Assembly: GCA_005883215.1 (NCBI GenBank)
Contig: VAYS01000015.1
Coordinates: 1-64,000, forward strand
Source: Actinomycetota bacterium
GTDB lineage: Bacteria; Actinomycetota; Thermoleophilia; Solirubrobacterales; Solirubrobacteraceae
DNA length: 64,000 nucleotides
Direction of reading: 5' to 3'
The notes beneath the pieces are model-generated. The model worked only from the letters and a program-made list of their open reading frames with translations, was not told the origin of the DNA and ran no database searches. Below, in pieces: positions 39,502 to 47,605 of this stretch (position 1 is its first letter; every line of letters begins with the position of its first letter). The translations under genes were made by a program, and so were the position numbers.

Positions 39502-40695
39502 ATGATGAATCGTCGAGAGTTCACGCCCGCTCGCGCCGGGCGGAGCGGCGGCCCGGCCCGGCCAAAAGCTCTGGGCCGGCTGCGGCGCACGCGCCTTCCG
39601 CTGATCGCCGTGCTCGGGCTCGCGCTGTTCGCCACCGCGGCGACTGGGGCCAACGCTCAGCAGTTCGCCGGCGTCAACACACACGTGCTCGATACCTACG
39701 GCGACGGGTGGTCGCAGCTTCGGATCCAGTATGCGGCGATGCTGCTGCAGAACGTCCCCGCCACCCAGCCCAAGGTGGTGCGAATCGACCTGCGCTGGAA
39801 TCAGCTCGAGCCGCAGGGGGCCGGCAACTATGACGCCGGCTACGTCTCGCAGATCGACAACGTCGTCAGCTGGGCCCAGGGCTGGGGGATGAAGCCGCTG
39901 TTCGTGGTCCTCGGCACGCCGTGCTGGGCGTCGAGCGCGCCCACCGCCGTCACCCAGGGTTGCGCGAATACCTCAGCCGGGGATGCCTATCCGCCGACCA
40001 AGCCGCGCCGCTACGCAGACGCGATGAGGTACCTGGCCCAGCGCTACGGCAGCCGAGTCGCCGGATGGGAGCTCTGGAACGAGCCCAACCTGTCCTACTT
40101 CTGGAACTCGGCCAACCCGGCCGCCGACTACGTCAAGCTCGTCGGGGCTGCTTATCCGGCGATCAAGTCGGTGAGCACCGTGCCGGTTGTGGCCGGCGCC
40201 CTGTCGCTGTCGGACTACGACTTCACCGGTCGGCTGTACGCCGACGGCATCAAGGGCAAGCTCGACGTGCTCTCGATCCACCCCTACAGCTTCCAGTGCT
40301 CGCCGCTGGCCCTCGGGTCGGATCCCTGCCTGTCTCCGTACGGGACCGAGGCGAGCTTTAGCGACGGCCCGCCGGCGGTGCGCAGCGTGATGCTCCAGTA
40401 CGGTGATCGCTCGCCCCTGTGGCTGACCGAGGTGGGATGGAACACCTCGACCGCGGCAAGCGGCGTCGGCCTGAGCACGCAGGCGACGTACGTGGACCAG
40501 GCCTACCGGCAGGTACCGAACTGGTCGTCTGCGGTCGGGTCGGCAGTCAACGTCCAGGGAGTCTTCTCCTACGAACTCCAGGATGAGGGCACCGATCCGG
40601 GCAACGCCGAGGAGAACTACGGGCTGCTCTATGTGAACGGCGGCCAGAAGCCGGCGGCGTCGGTCTTTGAGCAGGACGCCGCCCTGCTGAAGTAG
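39502..40695 (+). CDS. Secreted clan-A glycoside hydrolase-like protein, copy 1
   Basis: 397 residues, ATG 39502 or 39505 after AGGAG. A basic N-terminus and hydrophobic segment ending at ANA give a signal peptide with mature start near QQFAGVNTH. The TIM-barrel shows ELWNEPNLSYFW (acid/base Glu194) and WLTEVGWNTS (nucleophile Glu310), the retaining GH pattern of GH39/GH5-like enzymes. LGTPCWASSAP is a conserved stretch shared by all three copies. Likely substrate is the polymer made by the adjacent locus, as endo-hydrolases often trim exopolysaccharide; this is inference. Confidence 0.83.
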   Translation: MMNRREFTPARAGRSGGPARPKALGRLRRTRLPLIAVLGLALFATAATGANAQQFAGVNTHVLDTYGDGWSQLRIQYAAMLLQNVPATQPKVVRIDLRWNQLEPQGAGNYDAGYVSQIDNVVSWAQGWGMKPLFVVLGTPCWASSAPTAVTQGCANTSAGDAYPPTKPRRYADAMRYLAQRYGSRVAGWELWNEPNLSYFWNSANPAADYVKLVGAAYPAIKSVSTVPVVAGALSLSDYDFTGRLYADGIKGKLDVLSIHPYSFQCSPLALGSDPCLSPYGTEASFSDGPPAVRSVMLQYGDRSPLWLTEVGWNTSTAASGVGLSTQATYVDQAYRQVPNWSSAVGSAVNVQGVFSYELQDEGTDPGNAEENYGLLYVNGGQKPAASVFEQDAALLK

Positions 40696-40931
40696 GCGGG
40701 GGTGCCGCCGTCCGGGCGCACCCGCGGATGCCGGCGGCCTAGGCCCGTCAAGATGCGACTCGATTTGGCCGATATGTCCTGTGGGTCGCACCGCCGCGAT
40801 CCCCAATCAGGCGCTCGCTGGCTAGGCAGGGGGAGCCTCGCCCACCAGCGCCCCTGCGTCAGAAGGACGTGCGCCACGGTTAGCCAGCGAGCGGACGGGA
40901 AGGCCAATAGGTAGAGGAAGATGGAGCCGCC

Positions 40932-42350
40932 ATGGTCCGTCCCCTGACACCGAATCGAGTCGTGCGCGGGCGCCCTCGCATGGGGCGCGTCACGGCGCTG
41001 GTCGTGCTCGCCATCGCGCTCCTCTCGGCTGGCTTTGCGAGCGTCGCTCGGGCCGGGCAGTTCGCCGGCGTAAACGACCATCTGCTGCGGGCCTACAGCT
41101 ATCCGTCGCGCGAGGCCAGGCTGAGCTCCGCGCAGGCGCTAGGCGCCAAGGTGGTGCGTTCTGACCTGCGCTGGGATCAGCTCTATCCCAACGCGGAGGG
41201 CCGGGCCGACCCGGAGTATCTGTCGGAGATTGACGCGGTCGTCAGCACCGCCCAGTCGCACGGGATCAAGCTGCTGTTCACCGTGCTCGGCACGCCGTGC
41301 TGGGCGTCGAGCGCGCCTCAGAACATGAGGGAGACCTGCGCACCGGGAGTGTCGGCCTACCCCCCGACCAGTCCCCAGTACTACGCCGAGGCGCTGCAGT
41401 TCCTGGCTCAACGCTACGGCGACGCGGTCGCCGGGTGGGAGGTCTGGAACGAGCCTAACATCTCCTATTTCTGGAACTCGAGCGATCCCGCGGGCGACTA
41501 CGTCAAGCTGATCCAGGCGGCGTATCCCGCAATCAAGCGTGTCACCAGCGCGCCGGTGGTCGGCGGTGCCGTTTCCTTGAGCGATACCGACTTCGTTGGT
41601 CGGCTCTACGCCGACGGGATCAAGGGCAACCTGGACGCGCTCTCGATCCACCCCTATAGCTTCAACTACTCCCCGCTCACCCCGGGCAGCCTGTCCTTCT
41701 ACGGGGGACCGGTTTCCAGCTTCGTCGACGGCGTGCCGGCGGTCCACAACGTGATGCTCGACCGTGGCGACAGCAGCCCGATATGGCTGACCGAGTTCGG
41801 CTGGAACACCTCGACGAGCGGGGTCAGCCCTGCCACGCAGGCGACCTACGTGACCGAGGCCTATACCCAGATGCAGAGCTGGCCCTTCGTCCAGGGCGGG
41901 CTGTACTACGAGCTTCAAGACGAGGGCACGGACCCCACCAGCAGCGAGCAGAACTACGGCCTGCTGTACAACGGCGGCAGCCAGAAGCCGGCGGCCGGCG
42001 CATATCAGCGGATCGCCACGACGGTATCCGCGCCCGCCCCGTCCTCCCCGTCTGGCGCTCATCCCGGTTCCGGCGGCGGGTCCGGAGCCAGCGGCGCCTC
42101 TGGCGCTAAGGCCACCGCCTGCAAGGCCTCCCGTCGCCCCGCCGCCAATCGGCCCAAAAAGAAGCACCGAGCGTCGACGGCGGCCAAGAAGCGTCGAGGC
42201 GCCCGAGGGCGCCCGCGCGGCCGTCGAGGCGGCGCACGAGCCTGCCGGCCCGCGCGCCGCCCGCGACGCCGGGGGGCGCGTCGATCGCGACATGCCCCAG
42301 CGCGAGGCTGTCACGGTCACGCACGGGCACGCTGCCGTCGATCGTCCTAG
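40932..42350 (+). CDS. Secreted glycoside hydrolase-like protein, copy 2, with basic tail
   Basis: 472 residues, closely related to copy 1: signal peptide (LVVLAIALLSAGFASVARA), mature start QFAGVNDHLL, WNEPNISYFWN (Glu174) and WLTEFGWNTS (Glu288). After residue about 360, a Gly/Ser/Pro linker leads to a tail of roughly 80 residues rich in Arg, Lys and Ala with scattered Cys (for example RPKKKHRAST and AKKRRGARGR). The catalytic part is intact. The basic tail could bind teichoic or other anionic polymer and hold the enzyme at the surface. Ends at a palindromic terminator. Confidence 0.83.
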   Translation: MVRPLTPNRVVRGRPRMGRVTALVVLAIALLSAGFASVARAGQFAGVNDHLLRAYSYPSREARLSSAQALGAKVVRSDLRWDQLYPNAEGRADPEYLSEIDAVVSTAQSHGIKLLFTVLGTPCWASSAPQNMRETCAPGVSAYPPTSPQYYAEALQFLAQRYGDAVAGWEVWNEPNISYFWNSSDPAGDYVKLIQAAYPAIKRVTSAPVVGGAVSLSDTDFVGRLYADGIKGNLDALSIHPYSFNYSPLTPGSLSFYGGPVSSFVDGVPAVHNVMLDRGDSSPIWLTEFGWNTSTSGVSPATQATYVTEAYTQMQSWPFVQGGLYYELQDEGTDPTSSEQNYGLLYNGGSQKPAAGAYQRIATTVSAPAPSSPSGAHPGSGGGSGASGASGAKATACKASRRPAANRPKKKHRASTAAKKRRGARGRPRGRRGGARACRPARRPRRRGARRSRHAPARGCHGHARARCRRSS

Positions 42351-42356
42351 ATAGTG

Positions 42357-42372
42357 GCGTCCTCGAGGACGC
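42357..42372. terminator. 16-bp perfect palindrome between glycosidase genes
   Basis: GCGTCCTCGAGGACGC is fully self-complementary and folds to a 6-bp stem with a TCGA tetraloop. It sits between the convergent stops of glycosidase copies 2 and 3 (32-bp gap) and probably terminates both. Confidence 0.55.
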
Positions 42373-42382
42373 AGTGCTGCCC

Positions 42383-43585
42383 CTAGGGAGCGCGGTGCTG
42401 CCCTGCGTGGCGGCGACGTCCCACGGCGAACAGCGAGCGCGTGAGCGCCAGCACCGGGGAAGCTGCCGCGTGCGCGAGCGCAACGAAAAAGCGCCGTAGC
42501 ACCCTCGCCGCCTGCCGTTCCATCGCCAGCCCAGCCGACGCCGAGCGGAACGCCGCGGCGCCCGGCTTGGGGTGGCCGTCGTAGTAATAGAGGCCCTCGT
42601 TCTGCTGGTTGTTTGCCCGGTCGGTGCCTTGGTCCTGGAGCTCGTAGTAGAACCCGCCCTGGACGTAAGGCCAGGACTGGATCTGCGCGTAGGCCTGGCT
42701 CACGTACTGGGCCTGCGTAGCTGGGCCGACTCCGCTCTTGGACGTGTCCCAGCCAAACTCGGTCAGCCAGATCGGCCGCTCGTCACCGTGTTTGACCATC
42801 AGCTTGTGGACGGCCTGGACTCCGTCGATGAAGCTCGACTCCGCCGTGCCGTAGTAGGAGCTATCGGCCGGCGTCAGCGGCGAGTCGTTGAAGCTGTAGG
42901 GGTGGATCGAGAACACATCGAATTTGCCCTCGATCCCGTCGTCATAGAGCTGTCCCACGAAGTGGGTGTCGCTGCGCGATACGGCACCGGCGATCACCGG
43001 TACCGCGCTCACGCGCTTGACCGCCGCGTAGGCGGATCCCACCAGCGCGACGTAGTCCGCCGCGCGATCGTGCGCGTTCCAGAAGTACGAGAGGTTGGGC
43101 TCGTTCCAGATCTGCCAGCCCGCCACATTGCGCCCGTAGCGGCGTGCGAGAAACGCCATCGTGTTGGCGTAATAGCTCGGGCTGGTCGGCGGGTAGGCGC
43201 TCCAGCTCCCGCCCGGGGTGCAGCCGCGTTTGACGTCGGTGGGGGCGCTTGACGCCCAACACGGCGTCCCCAGAACGGCGAACAGGGGCTTGATCCCGAA
43301 TGAGCGAGCGAGGCTGACCACCGAATCGATCCGTGAGAGGTAGGTGCGGTCGTAGTGGCCCTCGGCCGCGGGCTCGAGCTGCTCCCAGCGGAGATCGGCG
43401 CGTATCGCCTTGGCCCCGAGTCGCGCCGCGTGTCGCATGTCGAGCTCTCGGCGCAGGTACATCGAGGGCGACAGCATGTGGTCGTTGACGCCGGCGAACT
43501 GCTCGGTGCCCGCGGACGGGATGCCGGGGAACAGGAAAGACCCGAGCGATAGAAGCGCGAAGCGCCGGCGCAACAGGCTGTTCAT
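42383..43585 (-). CDS. Secreted glycoside hydrolase-like protein, copy 3
   Basis: 400 residues on the opposite strand. Signal peptide FALLSLGSFLFPGIPSAG, mature start QFAGVNDHML, IWNEPNLSYFWN (Glu162), LGTPCWASSAP and WLTEFGWDTS (Glu276) show both catalytic Glu retained. It has no basic tail like copy 2 but ends with about 45 residues rich in Ala/Arg. Its start codon lies 16 bp from the left copy of the tRNA-derived repeat (43601-43647), so its own promoter region overlaps or was replaced by the element boundary. Confidence 0.83.
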   Translation of the reverse strand: MNSLLRRRFALLSLGSFLFPGIPSAGTEQFAGVNDHMLSPSMYLRRELDMRHAARLGAKAIRADLRWEQLEPAAEGHYDRTYLSRIDSVVSLARSFGIKPLFAVLGTPCWASSAPTDVKRGCTPGGSWSAYPPTSPSYYANTMAFLARRYGRNVAGWQIWNEPNLSYFWNAHDRAADYVALVGSAYAAVKRVSAVPVIAGAVSRSDTHFVGQLYDDGIEGKFDVFSIHPYSFNDSPLTPADSSYYGTAESSFIDGVQAVHKLMVKHGDERPIWLTEFGWDTSKSGVGPATQAQYVSQAYAQIQSWPYVQGGFYYELQDQGTDRANNQQNEGLYYYDGHPKPGAAAFRSASAGLAMERQAARVLRRFFVALAHAAASPVLALTRSLFAVGRRRHAGQHRAP

Positions 43586-43600
43586 CGGCGCATGGCAGGC

Positions 43601-43647
43601 GAGAAGGCGAAGTGTCTATAGCGGGAGCGACCGGCGTGGAACCCACG
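43601..43647 (+). repeat. Left copy of tRNA-derived direct repeat (candidate att site)
   Basis: Ungapped 47-bp match to 47236-47282 with 39 identities. The core TAGCGGGAGCGAC (with a single change outside it) and the leading GAGAAGGCGA are identical. The right copy covers the last 26 bases of tRNA-Asp plus 21 bases beyond its 3' end; this left copy has a broken T-arm, so it is not a working tRNA. It has the position and orientation expected for the distal att site of an element integrated at the tRNA 3' end. Confidence 0.7.
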
Positions 43648-44153
43648 AAAGACACCCCATCGAGATTCGGGCGTGAAGTATGCCGAGACAACCCCAGCCG
43701 ACACGTGGTGTCAGCAAGGTAACGCAGTAGGGGCCTGACGATCGAGCTCATTGCTTGTGCCTGGAGCGCGCTGCGCGCCGACCTGTCCGCGCTTCTGGTT
43801 GCGCAAAAGCATCACCGTCCGCCGCTCCAGATGAGCCCTCGATTCGCTGCTGGAAGGATCGAGGAGGAACAGCGACGCGCCGAGGATCGCTGCGTGCTCC
43901 TTATCCTCAGCAACGGCAGAATGATCCATATTCCTGCTTCTGGCGAACAGCAGGGCGCTGGGTGGCCGTGAGCCGTGACCTGCTTTCGCGCCGGCGCGCG
44001 CATCGGCTCCCGGATCCGCCGAGGAGCCGCGGGTAGCGCGGCGGGCGACGCATCGATGCCGGGCGCGATTCCATGTCGAGAACCGCCGGCCGGCTTCGCT
44101 CACCAGGCGAGGGCCTCGACCGGCGCGGCCCACGACACCAAGGGATCCGGAGG
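43648..44153. other. Region without a confident gene inside the putative element
   Basis: This 506-bp stretch is less GC-rich and has several weak frames. The best candidate is minus-strand 43711-43929, 72 residues beginning MDHSAVAEDKEHAAILGASL with an Arg-rich C-terminal half; it has a short purine stretch upstream of the ATG but no recognised domain. Base use does not clearly support coding. Confidence 0.4.
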
Positions 44154-44162
44154 ATGTGTCTC

Positions 44163-44603
44163 ATGTCGCATATACGACGTTTCGACCATGTCGGCATCAC
44201 CGTCGCGGACCTTGACACGGTGACGGCGTTTTTCGTCGGGCTAGGCCTCGAGGTCGAGGGCCGGACGTTCGTAGAGGGCGAGTTCGTGGACACCGTCATC
44301 GGCATCCCCGGCTCCCGCAGTCACATCGTCATGCTGCGGCCGCCCGGGGGAGGTCCTGGGCTGGAGCTGTCGAGCTTCGTCTGGCCGGAACACGAGCCAG
44401 GCTCACCCACCGCCATGGCCAACGAACTGGGGCTGCGCAACGTGTCATTCGAAGTCGACGACTTGCAGGCGACCGTCGACCGGCTGGCTGCGGACGGCTA
44501 CGGCCTGGTCGGCGGCATCGGTCAGTACGAGAACATCTGGCGCATGGCCTACGTGCGCGGTCCAGAGGGGATCATCGTGTCCCTGGCTGAGCGGATCGGC
44601 TGA
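44163..44603 (+). CDS. VOC-family (glyoxalase/bleomycin-resistance-like) protein
   Basis: 146 residues. ATG 44163 is preceded by GGAGG with 9-bp spacing; an ATG at 44154 would sit on that site. Paired beta-alpha-beta-beta-beta modules: FDHVGITVADLDTVTAFFVG with first metal His, and GLRNVSFEVDDLQATVDRLAADG in the second half; the final RMAYVRGPEGIIVSLAE supplies a C-terminal Glu ligand. It may open epoxides, isomerise, or modify small toxic molecules. Located inside the putative integrated element. Confidence 0.82.
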   Translation: MSHIRRFDHVGITVADLDTVTAFFVGLGLEVEGRTFVEGEFVDTVIGIPGSRSHIVMLRPPGGGPGLELSSFVWPEHEPGSPTAMANELGLRNVSFEVDDLQATVDRLAADGYGLVGGIGQYENIWRMAYVRGPEGIIVSLAERIG

Positions 44604-44717
44604 CACGCCCCGACGTCGCAGCCCGTGGGGGCCATGCCGATGGTCTTGATGGCGCTGTCGCCGCCTCCCAACGTCGCGATGACGATCGACTCGGTCCGCC
44701 CAAGCGCGCCGTTCTCG

Positions 44718-45068
44718 CTATGAATCGCTGTCGAGCGATGCTCCGCCGAATCCCAGTTCGTTGCCGTCGGGGTCGCGGTAGACCGCCTTGCGGACGCCGT
44801 TGGAATAGGTCTCGCACTCGTCGGGCTCAAGCCCGCGGGCCGCGATCGCGTCCAGATGCGCATCGAGATCGTCGACGAAGATCGTCACCACGCAGTAGCC
44901 CGCGCCATTGGCGTGCTCCAGGACGTAGACCGATCGCTCGTCGGCAAGCGTCCAGACCGCCTCAGTGGCGTGCGGGAAGAACGTCGGCTCGCCGAGCAAC
45001 CGCTCGTACCACGATCGCGCCGCTTGGAAGTCCCGCACGCGCAGACCTGCGAAGAGGTGCAACGACAC
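44718..45068 (-). CDS. VOC-family small protein
   Basis: 116 residues. LHLFAGLRVRDFQAARSWYERLLGEPTFFP and the later VDDLDAHLDAIAARG and YRDPDGNELGFGG give the single-chain VOC pattern; the final GNELGFGG is the metal-ligand region of the family. The N-terminal His/Glu set looks incomplete, so metal binding is uncertain. It faces the amidohydrolase and converges on the other VOC gene, which suggests separate transcription. Confidence 0.8.
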   Translation of the reverse strand: MSLHLFAGLRVRDFQAARSWYERLLGEPTFFPHATEAVWTLADERSVYVLEHANGAGYCVVTIFVDDLDAHLDAIAARGLEPDECETYSNGVRKAVYRDPDGNELGFGGASLDSDS

Positions 45069-45315
45069 CGCGGCGAGTTTAGTTCGCGCGGCCGCTGAGA
45101 CGCCGTCGCTTTGGCCCGATCCGACACGTCTGACTTGTCGAGGGCTTCGCGGCTGTGATGAAGACGACGAGAGTCCGCGGCGAGCCTCGAAATGCGCGAC
45201 AGCAGGGCCTTGGTGGCAACGAGGAGGCGTGAAAGCGTCGCAGCGACTGGGTGGACCTGGTCGGCGGAACCGCGTCAGCGACGTCCAAAAGCTTGGCGGT
45301 GGTTATGGTCGCGTC

Positions 45316-47016
45316 GTGCCGGCGGAGGGTCTTGTTCTACGGGGAGTGGCGATCACGATGGATCCTCGCCGGCCCGAGGTCGAGGCGGTGGGGATCCGCG
45401 GCGGCGTTATCGAGGCGGTCGGATCGGCAGCGGAGGCGTGCGCGGCGCTGGGCGAGGGCGTCGAGGTCGTGGAGCTGGGCGGCGGCGCGGCCCTCCCGGC
45501 ATTCATCGACGCGCACCATCACTACTCGCTCGCCGCCTTCGATGCCGGCACGCCCGACCTGCACCTCCCGTCGGGCAGCTCGATCGCCGACGTATTGGGC
45601 CTGGTCGAGCGGGCGGTCGGAGCGGGTGGCGGGGACGGGTGGCTGCGGCTGCAGGGGTATGACCCGGCAAAGCTCCAAGAAGGGCGAGGACCGCGGGTTG
45701 ACGAACTCGACGAGGTCTGCCCCGATCGCCCACTGCTGCTGATCGCGTTCAGCTTCCACGACGGCTGCCTGAACGCGCGTGGCCTCGCCGAGATGGGCTG
45801 GGATCGGGGGTCCGCGGACCCGCCGAACGGGCGGCTGCTCCGGGGCCGCGGCGGGCGCTTGACGGGCGAGGTGTCCGAGGGCGCGTTCTTCCTGGCCGAG
45901 GCCCGCTCGCGCGATTCGCTGCTCGTGCGCGGCGAGGACGCTTGGATGGCCGCATGCGAGGCGCACGGTCGGGCGCTGCTTGCGAGCGGGATCGTGCGGG
46001 TGGGCGACGCCGCGGTGGCGCCTGCGTTCGAGCGCCTGTACCAGCGGGCGGCCGCCGACGGTCGGCTGCCCGTGATCGTGCATCAGATGCCGGTCGCCGC
46101 GGCGAGCGTGCTTGAGCCGCGCTTTGATGGTGAGCCGACCGGAGCGGGGGACGCCGCTGCCCCAGTCGGGCCGGCAAAGCTGTTCATGGACGGCGCTGAG
46201 CGCTGCGCGCTGTGCTTCTCGATTACGCAGCTCGCGCGCTCGGGAATGGCGACGCTGCGGCGGGCCGTGGGCGGCGCGGGGCTGGCCGGGCTCAGAGCAG
46301 GCTCGCGAGTGCGTTGGAAGCGCGGCCGCGACGGCCTCCTCCACTCAGGGATGCTGTTCTGGGATCAGCCAACGCTCGACGCGGCCGTCAGCCGAGCGGG
46401 CGAGCGCGGACTACAGGTCGCCCAGCATGCGATCGGCAACGAGGCGATCGCGCAGGCAGTTACCGCCCTCGAACACAGCGGCCGCGCGTTGGAGGGATTG
46501 CCGGGTCGTCCGCGCCTTGAGCACACCATGCTGCTCGACGATGCGCTGGCCCGGCGCATCGGCGACGCCGGAGCGATCGCCGTCGTCCAGCCGTACTTCG
46601 TCTATGACTTCCTCGGCGACGCGGCAGCGCTGACGCCACCGCCCGACCCAATCCGCGCGAAGCCTCTCCGCACGCTGCTTAGCAGCGGCGTCACTCTGGC
46701 AGGCAGCTCCGATTATCCGGTCTCGCACTACGACGTGCTCGCGGCGATCCAAGCGGCGGTGACCAGGCGCACGCGCCACGATCGGGTATGCGAGCCCGAC
46801 GAAGCGCTGAGCGTTGAGGAGGCCCTGCGCGCCTACACCGTTGGCGGCGCACTGGCGCTCGGGGTCGACCACGAGACGGGAACGCTCGAACCCGGAAAGC
46901 GCGCCGACATCGTCGTCTTGTCTGACAACCCTCTTCGGATTGCCCCTGATTCTCTGACCGACGTGCGCGTCCTACGCACCTACACCGGCGGCCGCCTCGC
47001 CTACGAGCGAAGCTAA
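45316..47016 (+). CDS. YtcJ-like amidohydrolase (metal-dependent)
   Basis: 566 residues, GTG start. AHHHYSLAAF is the H-x-H metal motif after strand 1 (AFIDAHHH); VAQHAIGNEAI gives a His, RLEHTMLLDD another, and AGSSDYPVSHYD the Asp. EALRAYTVGGALALGVDHETGTLEPGKRADIVVLSDNPL is the C-terminal region of the amidohydrolase-3 family, reported here as its key groups EPGKRADIVVL. These enzymes hydrolyse amide or ester bonds of small molecules. The gene sits next to a recombinase remnant and may be element cargo. Substrate unknown. Confidence 0.87.
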   Translation: MPAEGLVLRGVAITMDPRRPEVEAVGIRGGVIEAVGSAAEACAALGEGVEVVELGGGAALPAFIDAHHHYSLAAFDAGTPDLHLPSGSSIADVLGLVERAVGAGGGDGWLRLQGYDPAKLQEGRGPRVDELDEVCPDRPLLLIAFSFHDGCLNARGLAEMGWDRGSADPPNGRLLRGRGGRLTGEVSEGAFFLAEARSRDSLLVRGEDAWMAACEAHGRALLASGIVRVGDAAVAPAFERLYQRAAADGRLPVIVHQMPVAAASVLEPRFDGEPTGAGDAAAPVGPAKLFMDGAERCALCFSITQLARSGMATLRRAVGGAGLAGLRAGSRVRWKRGRDGLLHSGMLFWDQPTLDAAVSRAGERGLQVAQHAIGNEAIAQAVTALEHSGRALEGLPGRPRLEHTMLLDDALARRIGDAGAIAVVQPYFVYDFLGDAAALTPPPDPIRAKPLRTLLSSGVTLAGSSDYPVSHYDVLAAIQAAVTRRTRHDRVCEPDEALSVEEALRAYTVGGALALGVDHETGTLEPGKRADIVVLSDNPLRIAPDSLTDVRVLRTYTGGRLAYERS

Positions 47017-47033
47017 CCGCCAGACAGCCTCCA

Positions 47034-47254
47034 GGGTTCGCTTCACAGGCCGAGCAGCTACTCAGCAACTTCGTGAGCTTCTGGGAGACCGAGACCTCCC
47101 CGACCGAGCGCCGCAAGCTCATCGCCACGCTCTTCGACCGGCTTTGGCAAACGACGGGCGCATCGTCGCCGTCAGGCCCCACCCCGCCTTCTCCCGCTAC
47201 TTCCAGGCGACCGCCCAGATCGCCGGGAGCGAGAAGAGAAGGCGAGGTGTCATT
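47034..47254 (+). pseudogene. C-terminal fragment of a site-specific serine recombinase, frameshifted
   Basis: Frame 1 gives LLSNFVSFWETETSPTERRK followed by LIATLFDRLW; shifting one base near 47145 gives NDGRIVAVRPHPAFSRYFQ and AGSEKRRRGV. Together they match the tail of large serine recombinases, which end with an acidic-rich helix, an (F/L)-x-x-(V/L/I)-W-x-D-x-G-R-I-V-A-V-x-P motif and a Phe-Gln. The 5' part, with the catalytic Ser, is absent. The frame runs into the antisense of tRNA-Asp (…SGSDGTRTRGL), the usual signature of an integrase gene next to that tRNA. Confidence 0.65.
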
Positions 47255-47282
47255 AGCGGGAGCGACGGGACTCGAACCCGCG
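47236..47282 (+). repeat. Right copy of tRNA-derived direct repeat (candidate att site)
   Basis: Partner of 43601-43647 (39/47 identical, no gaps). It includes the tRNA-Asp 3' half of the T-arm and acceptor strand (47257-47282) plus 21 bases past the tRNA end, within the recombinase remnant. The match breaks abruptly at the tRNA T-loop side. If it marks integration, the element is bounded by 43601 and 47282, about 3.6 kb. Confidence 0.7.
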
Positions 47283-47330
47283 GCCTCTGCCGTGACAGGG
47301 CAGCGCTCTAACCATCTGAGCTACGCCCCC
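47257..47330 (-). tRNA. tRNA-Asp(GUC)
   Basis: On the minus strand a complete cloverleaf is visible: 7-bp acceptor stem (GGGGGCG with CGCTCCC), D-arm GCTC...GAGC, anticodon stem CTGCC/GGCAG with loop CTGTCAC (anticodon GTC) and T-arm GCGGG-TTCGAGT-CCCGT. No CCA is encoded. The discriminator base is G. It decodes Asp codons GAC and GAU. Confidence 0.95.
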
Positions 47331-47572
47331 GAGAGCGACTCCAAGACAGTATGACAAGGCGGCCGATCAGCCACCGCGGGCGATCTGCTCCATAAGGAGC
47401 GCCCCGGCCGGATGCGGGAGGCGGTACGACTCGATGAGCTGGCGCTCGGGGCGCGGAGTCTCGCTGGCGCGGCGCCGGTGGGCGCCTGCCCTCGTTCCCT
47501 GAAGCCGCAGCTCGATGTCAGACCATGTCCCGCCCCGGCCGCCCAGCCCTCGACGACCCCGGGGCGGGGAGG

Positions 47573-47605
47573 CATACAGCGAGTATGTAGCATACATTTT
47601 GTATG
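47573..47605 (+). promoter_or_regulatory. Stacked palindromic operator over the tetR-like start
   Basis: Three overlapping 5-bp dyads: CATAC-AGCGA-GTATG (47573-47587), GTATG-TAG-CATAC (47583-47595) and CATAC-ATTTT-GTATG (47591-47605). The outer two 15-bp dyads are centred 18 bp apart, and the ATG at 47603 lies in the last half-site. This is a convincing TetR-family autoregulatory operator; the half-site spacing suits two dimers. It is much more AT-rich than its surroundings. Confidence 0.8.

Noticed and set aside
47073..47354. 93-residue plus-strand frame beside tRNA-Asp as a gene
   Set aside because: It combines part of the recombinase remnant with the antisense of the tRNA and is better described as a pseudogene.
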